Source: CAZXPA01 sp964642485 (GTDB taxonomy: Bacteria > Patescibacteriota > Patescibacteriia > UBA2591 > UBA6264). Taken from it: a stretch of 5,861 nt of DNA. Shown in pieces: positions 4,783 through 5,861 of the stretch; position 1 is the first letter of the stretch, and each line of letters opens with the position of its first letter. Location of the stretch: positions 1 through 5,861 of the forward strand of contig CAZXPA010000044.1 in NCBI GenBank assembly GCA_964642485.1, read 5' to 3'. Position numbers and translations under genes: made by a program. The notes beneath the pieces were generated by a model. The model ran no database searches, was not told where the DNA came from, and worked only from the letters and a program-made list of their open reading frames with translations.

Positions 4783-5016
4783 TTACTTTTGGGCAAACAC
4801 CCTGTCTTTTAAAACTCGGATAGCAGAAGCATACTTCTTTGCATTGACATCTGCTACGCCTTGCCAATAATCATTAGATAGTCTCTCGCATTGTTTTTTA
4901 CTATTAAAAACAAACCGAAAGAATCTCTTTTCTTTCTCAAGATTTAATAATTTTTGACCTTTAGCGTATAGAAAGGAACCCTCATAAAGATCTTTAGTTT
5001 TATAACAACTTTCCAT
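4783..5016 (-). CDS. DUF5659-like small protein
   Basis: A 77-residue protein that resembles the DUF5659 family. It opens with a YKTKDLYEGSFLYAKGQKLLNLE block (5-27) in which a DLY.(A/S)SFLYA(K)G helix precedes a beta strand, continues with a strand rich in aromatics (KRFFRFVF, 30-37), then C-E-R-L-S-N-DYW, and ends with the helix AKKYASAIRVLKDRVFA. This layout (helix, two strands, helix) is the family pattern. The function of DUF5659 is not known; members are common in candidate-phylum and clostridial genomes, often in accessory or plasmid-like DNA. ATG at 5016. Its stop is 1 base from the next small gene's ATG, so both are probably translated together. The family call is by eye and should be treated as likely, not certain. 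Confidence 0.72.
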   Translation of the reverse strand: MESCYKTKDLYEGSFLYAKGQKLLNLEKEKRFFRFVFNSKKQCERLSNDYWQGVADVNAKKYASAIRVLKDRVFAQK

Positions 5017-5053
5017 AATTTTAGATAAGATGTGTTCTTAATGGCTATACTCG

Positions 5054-5083
5054 CTTATATCACGCTCTCTAACAGTCTCACAA
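5054..5083 (-). promoter_or_regulatory. Candidate promoter of the DUF5659-like gene pair
   Basis: The minus strand has TTGTGA (5078-5083), an 18-base spacer and TATAAG (5054-5059), 4 of 6 and 5 of 6 matches to consensus. The predicted start near 5047 would give a leader of about 30 bases to the ATG at 5016. It sits in the only gap (5017-5091) of that stretch. No Shine-Dalgarno is evident in the leader. Confidence 0.4.
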
Positions 5084-5091
5084 TACATATT

Positions 5092-5379
5092 TTATTGGTT
5101 ATAACCCTTTAATATTGGTTGAATAACATCATCAATATATCTTCTTGCTTCTTTTATGGATTCTCCTAAACTTTCTAAACTTTTATTTTGTTTTTCTATA
5201 GCGAATTCTTTTATTTTTAAATCAAAAATATCTTGAATGACCATCTTCAAGTCGGAGTAATATGAATCCCTGTTTGGATTTTTATCTCTCCTTAGAATAT
5301 ATTGATGAGCATCTGCCCAGATTTCTAGATTTTCATCTATATAACATATTAATTTTTGTTTTGAGAGTAAATTTTTCAT
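5092..5379 (-). CDS. Small hypothetical protein, helical
   Basis: A 95-residue protein with no family recognised. It is rich in charged residues and looks almost entirely helical: residues 12-30 (CYIDENLEIWADAHQYILR), a short polar turn RDKNPNRDSYYSD, then a long amphipathic stretch 44-85 with DIFDLKIKEFAIEKQNKSLESL that could form a coiled coil. No signal peptide, membrane segment or cysteine motif. It starts with ATG at 5379 directly after the hairpin terminator, and lacks a Shine-Dalgarno. A TATAAA at 5386-5391 could be a -10 for a near-leaderless transcript. The length and lack of in-frame stops in AT-rich DNA, plus correct spacing between neighbours, support it as real. Confidence 0.6.
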   Translation of the reverse strand: MKNLLSKQKLICYIDENLEIWADAHQYILRRDKNPNRDSYYSDLKMVIQDIFDLKIKEFAIEKQNKSLESLGESIKEARRYIDDVIQPILKGYNQ

Positions 5380-5396
5380 ATAGATTTTATAAATTA

Positions 5397-5434
5397 AAAA
5401 AGAGTAATCTTTACATTTTTAGATTACTCTTTTT
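5397..5434 (-). terminator. Rho-independent terminator hairpin
   Basis: A perfect 14-base stem, AAAAGAGTAATCT arm at 5397-5410 with its complement at 5421-5434, closes a 10-base loop. On the minus strand it is followed by a T-rich run (TTTTTTAATTT in part formed by the stem). It lies 20 bases after the stop of the gene ending at 5455 and 18 bases before the start of the next gene, so it separates two transcripts. Being symmetric it could act on either strand. Confidence 0.85.
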
Positions 5435-5454
5435 AGGGTATGTTTGAGTAGGTG

Positions 5455-5823
5455 TTATTTAGGGTTTGTTTGGGGTGGATTTGGTTTTTCTAATATCAGT
5501 GTTATATTTCCCATATTATTAACAAATTCTTCAGTATTAAGTCCTGTTTTTTTTCTAATATTTTTCACTACTTCATTGATTTTAGAGGTAATAGAAACTT
5601 GAATATCAGAAGTTCGTCTTGTTTCTTCATTTCCTTCTGTTTCAGCCAGGGCAGAAAGTACTTTTCCTATATCTAAATTAGGGTGTTTTGTTTTAATATT
5701 TAGAATTTCTATTACTTCTTCTCTTTTTACCTTTTTCCCATAACTTTGATATACTTCATTAAATAATTTAAATTCATTTGTTCCATCTCTAAATTTAAAT
5801 TCTTTATCTTTAAAATTACCCAT
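5455..5823 (-). CDS. Hypothetical protein
   Basis: A 122-residue protein with no recognised family when started at the ATG at 5823. A longer in-frame form from TTG at 5847 (130 residues) is less likely because a TATAAT box (5836-5841) would then lie inside the gene. The protein has an acidic/basic N-terminal half with FKLFNEVYQSYGKKVKREEVIEIL (18-41), a middle helix with DIGKVLSALAETEG, and a C-terminal VSITSKINEVVKNIRKKTG-like strand-helix followed by helix LNTEEFVNNM. This last part vaguely recalls small DNA-binding folds, but nothing definite can be claimed. The tail EKPNPPQTNPK is proline/asparagine-rich and probably disordered. No membrane segment. Confidence 0.6.
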   Translation of the reverse strand: MGNFKDKEFKFRDGTNEFKLFNEVYQSYGKKVKREEVIEILNIKTKHPNLDIGKVLSALAETEGNEETRRTSDIQVSITSKINEVVKNIRKKTGLNTEEFVNNMGNITLILEKPNPPQTNPK

Positions 5824-5835
5824 ACCCGTTTCGAG

Positions 5836-5841
5836 ATTATA
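5836..5841 (-). promoter_or_regulatory. Candidate -10 box of the 122-residue gene
   Basis: A perfect TATAAT on the minus strand, 12 bases between its end and the ATG at 5823, with a predicted start about 6 bases before the codon. The -35 region runs off the window edge, so it cannot be judged. It supports the ATG over the upstream TTG. Confidence 0.35.
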
Positions 5842-5861
5842 TAGCAATTTTGGCTTAACTT

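Noticed and set aside
4782..4796. TTG start at 4796 for the 65-residue gene
   Set aside because: It would overlap the upstream gene; the ATG at 4781 sits 1 base after that gene's stop, in line with the spacing seen elsewhere.
5262..5447. Plus-strand open frame of 61 codons
   Set aside because: Antisense to the 95-residue gene and running through the terminator hairpin; no supporting feature.
3870..5823. A recognisable defence or toxin-antitoxin system in the right block
   Set aside because: No nuclease, toxin, antitoxin or NTPase motif can be identified in the small proteins; the histidine phosphatase has ordinary family motifs.
5824..5847. TTG start at 5847 for the 122-residue gene
   Set aside because: A TATAAT box lies between it and the ATG at 5823, so the ATG is the better start.

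Overview
The window is AT-rich, gene-dense DNA that most resembles a candidate-phyla-radiation (Patescibacteria, Parcubacteria-like) genome. This rests on compact minimal-length housekeeping proteins, 1-2 base gaps between co-directional genes, almost no recognisable Shine-Dalgarno sequences, a DUF5659-like small protein, and GC-rich palindromes plus short tandem repeats inserted inside a gene. The taxonomic call is inference from style, not from a marker phylogeny. A run of 10 N at 3209-3218 is an assembly gap, so this is a scaffolded, probably metagenomic, sequence.

Left block (1-2495, minus strand): a strong sigma70-type promoter (TTGACA, 17-base spacer, TAAAAT) drives tRNA-Glu(UUC). It is followed in the same direction by a small glutaredoxin, two unrelated HD-domain phosphohydrolases, tsaC (threonylcarbamoyl-AMP synthase) and rbfA (ribosome-binding factor A, cut by the window edge). 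Gaps of 1-2 bases join grx to the first HD gene, the second HD gene to tsaC, and tsaC to rbfA. A 45-base gap carrying short direct repeats separates the two HD genes.

Middle (2496-3845, plus strand): a divergent intergenic region holds three consecutive inverted repeats and leads into tsaD. TsaD is the catalytic subunit that moves the threonylcarbamoyl group made by TsaC onto A37 of ANN-decoding tRNAs, so both the first and last enzymes of t6A synthesis lie here on opposite strands. tsaD carries two repeat-derived insertions in its reading frame (a GC-rich palindrome and a 4 x 7-base tandem repeat) and is interrupted by the N gap. The conserved motif across the gap implies that only about 2 bases are really missing. 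A bidirectional hairpin terminator follows.

Right block (3870-5861, minus strand): a histidine-phosphatase-family protein lies downstream of a series of small proteins. These are a DUF5659-like protein, a tightly coupled 65-residue partner whose C-terminus is encoded by a GAGAACCGTCCCC repeat half-site, and two unrecognised small proteins separated by a strong hairpin terminator. This block looks accessory. No CRISPR array, complete transposon, recognised defence system or rRNA is visible. The most unusual feature is the repeat colonisation of the essential gene tsaD.
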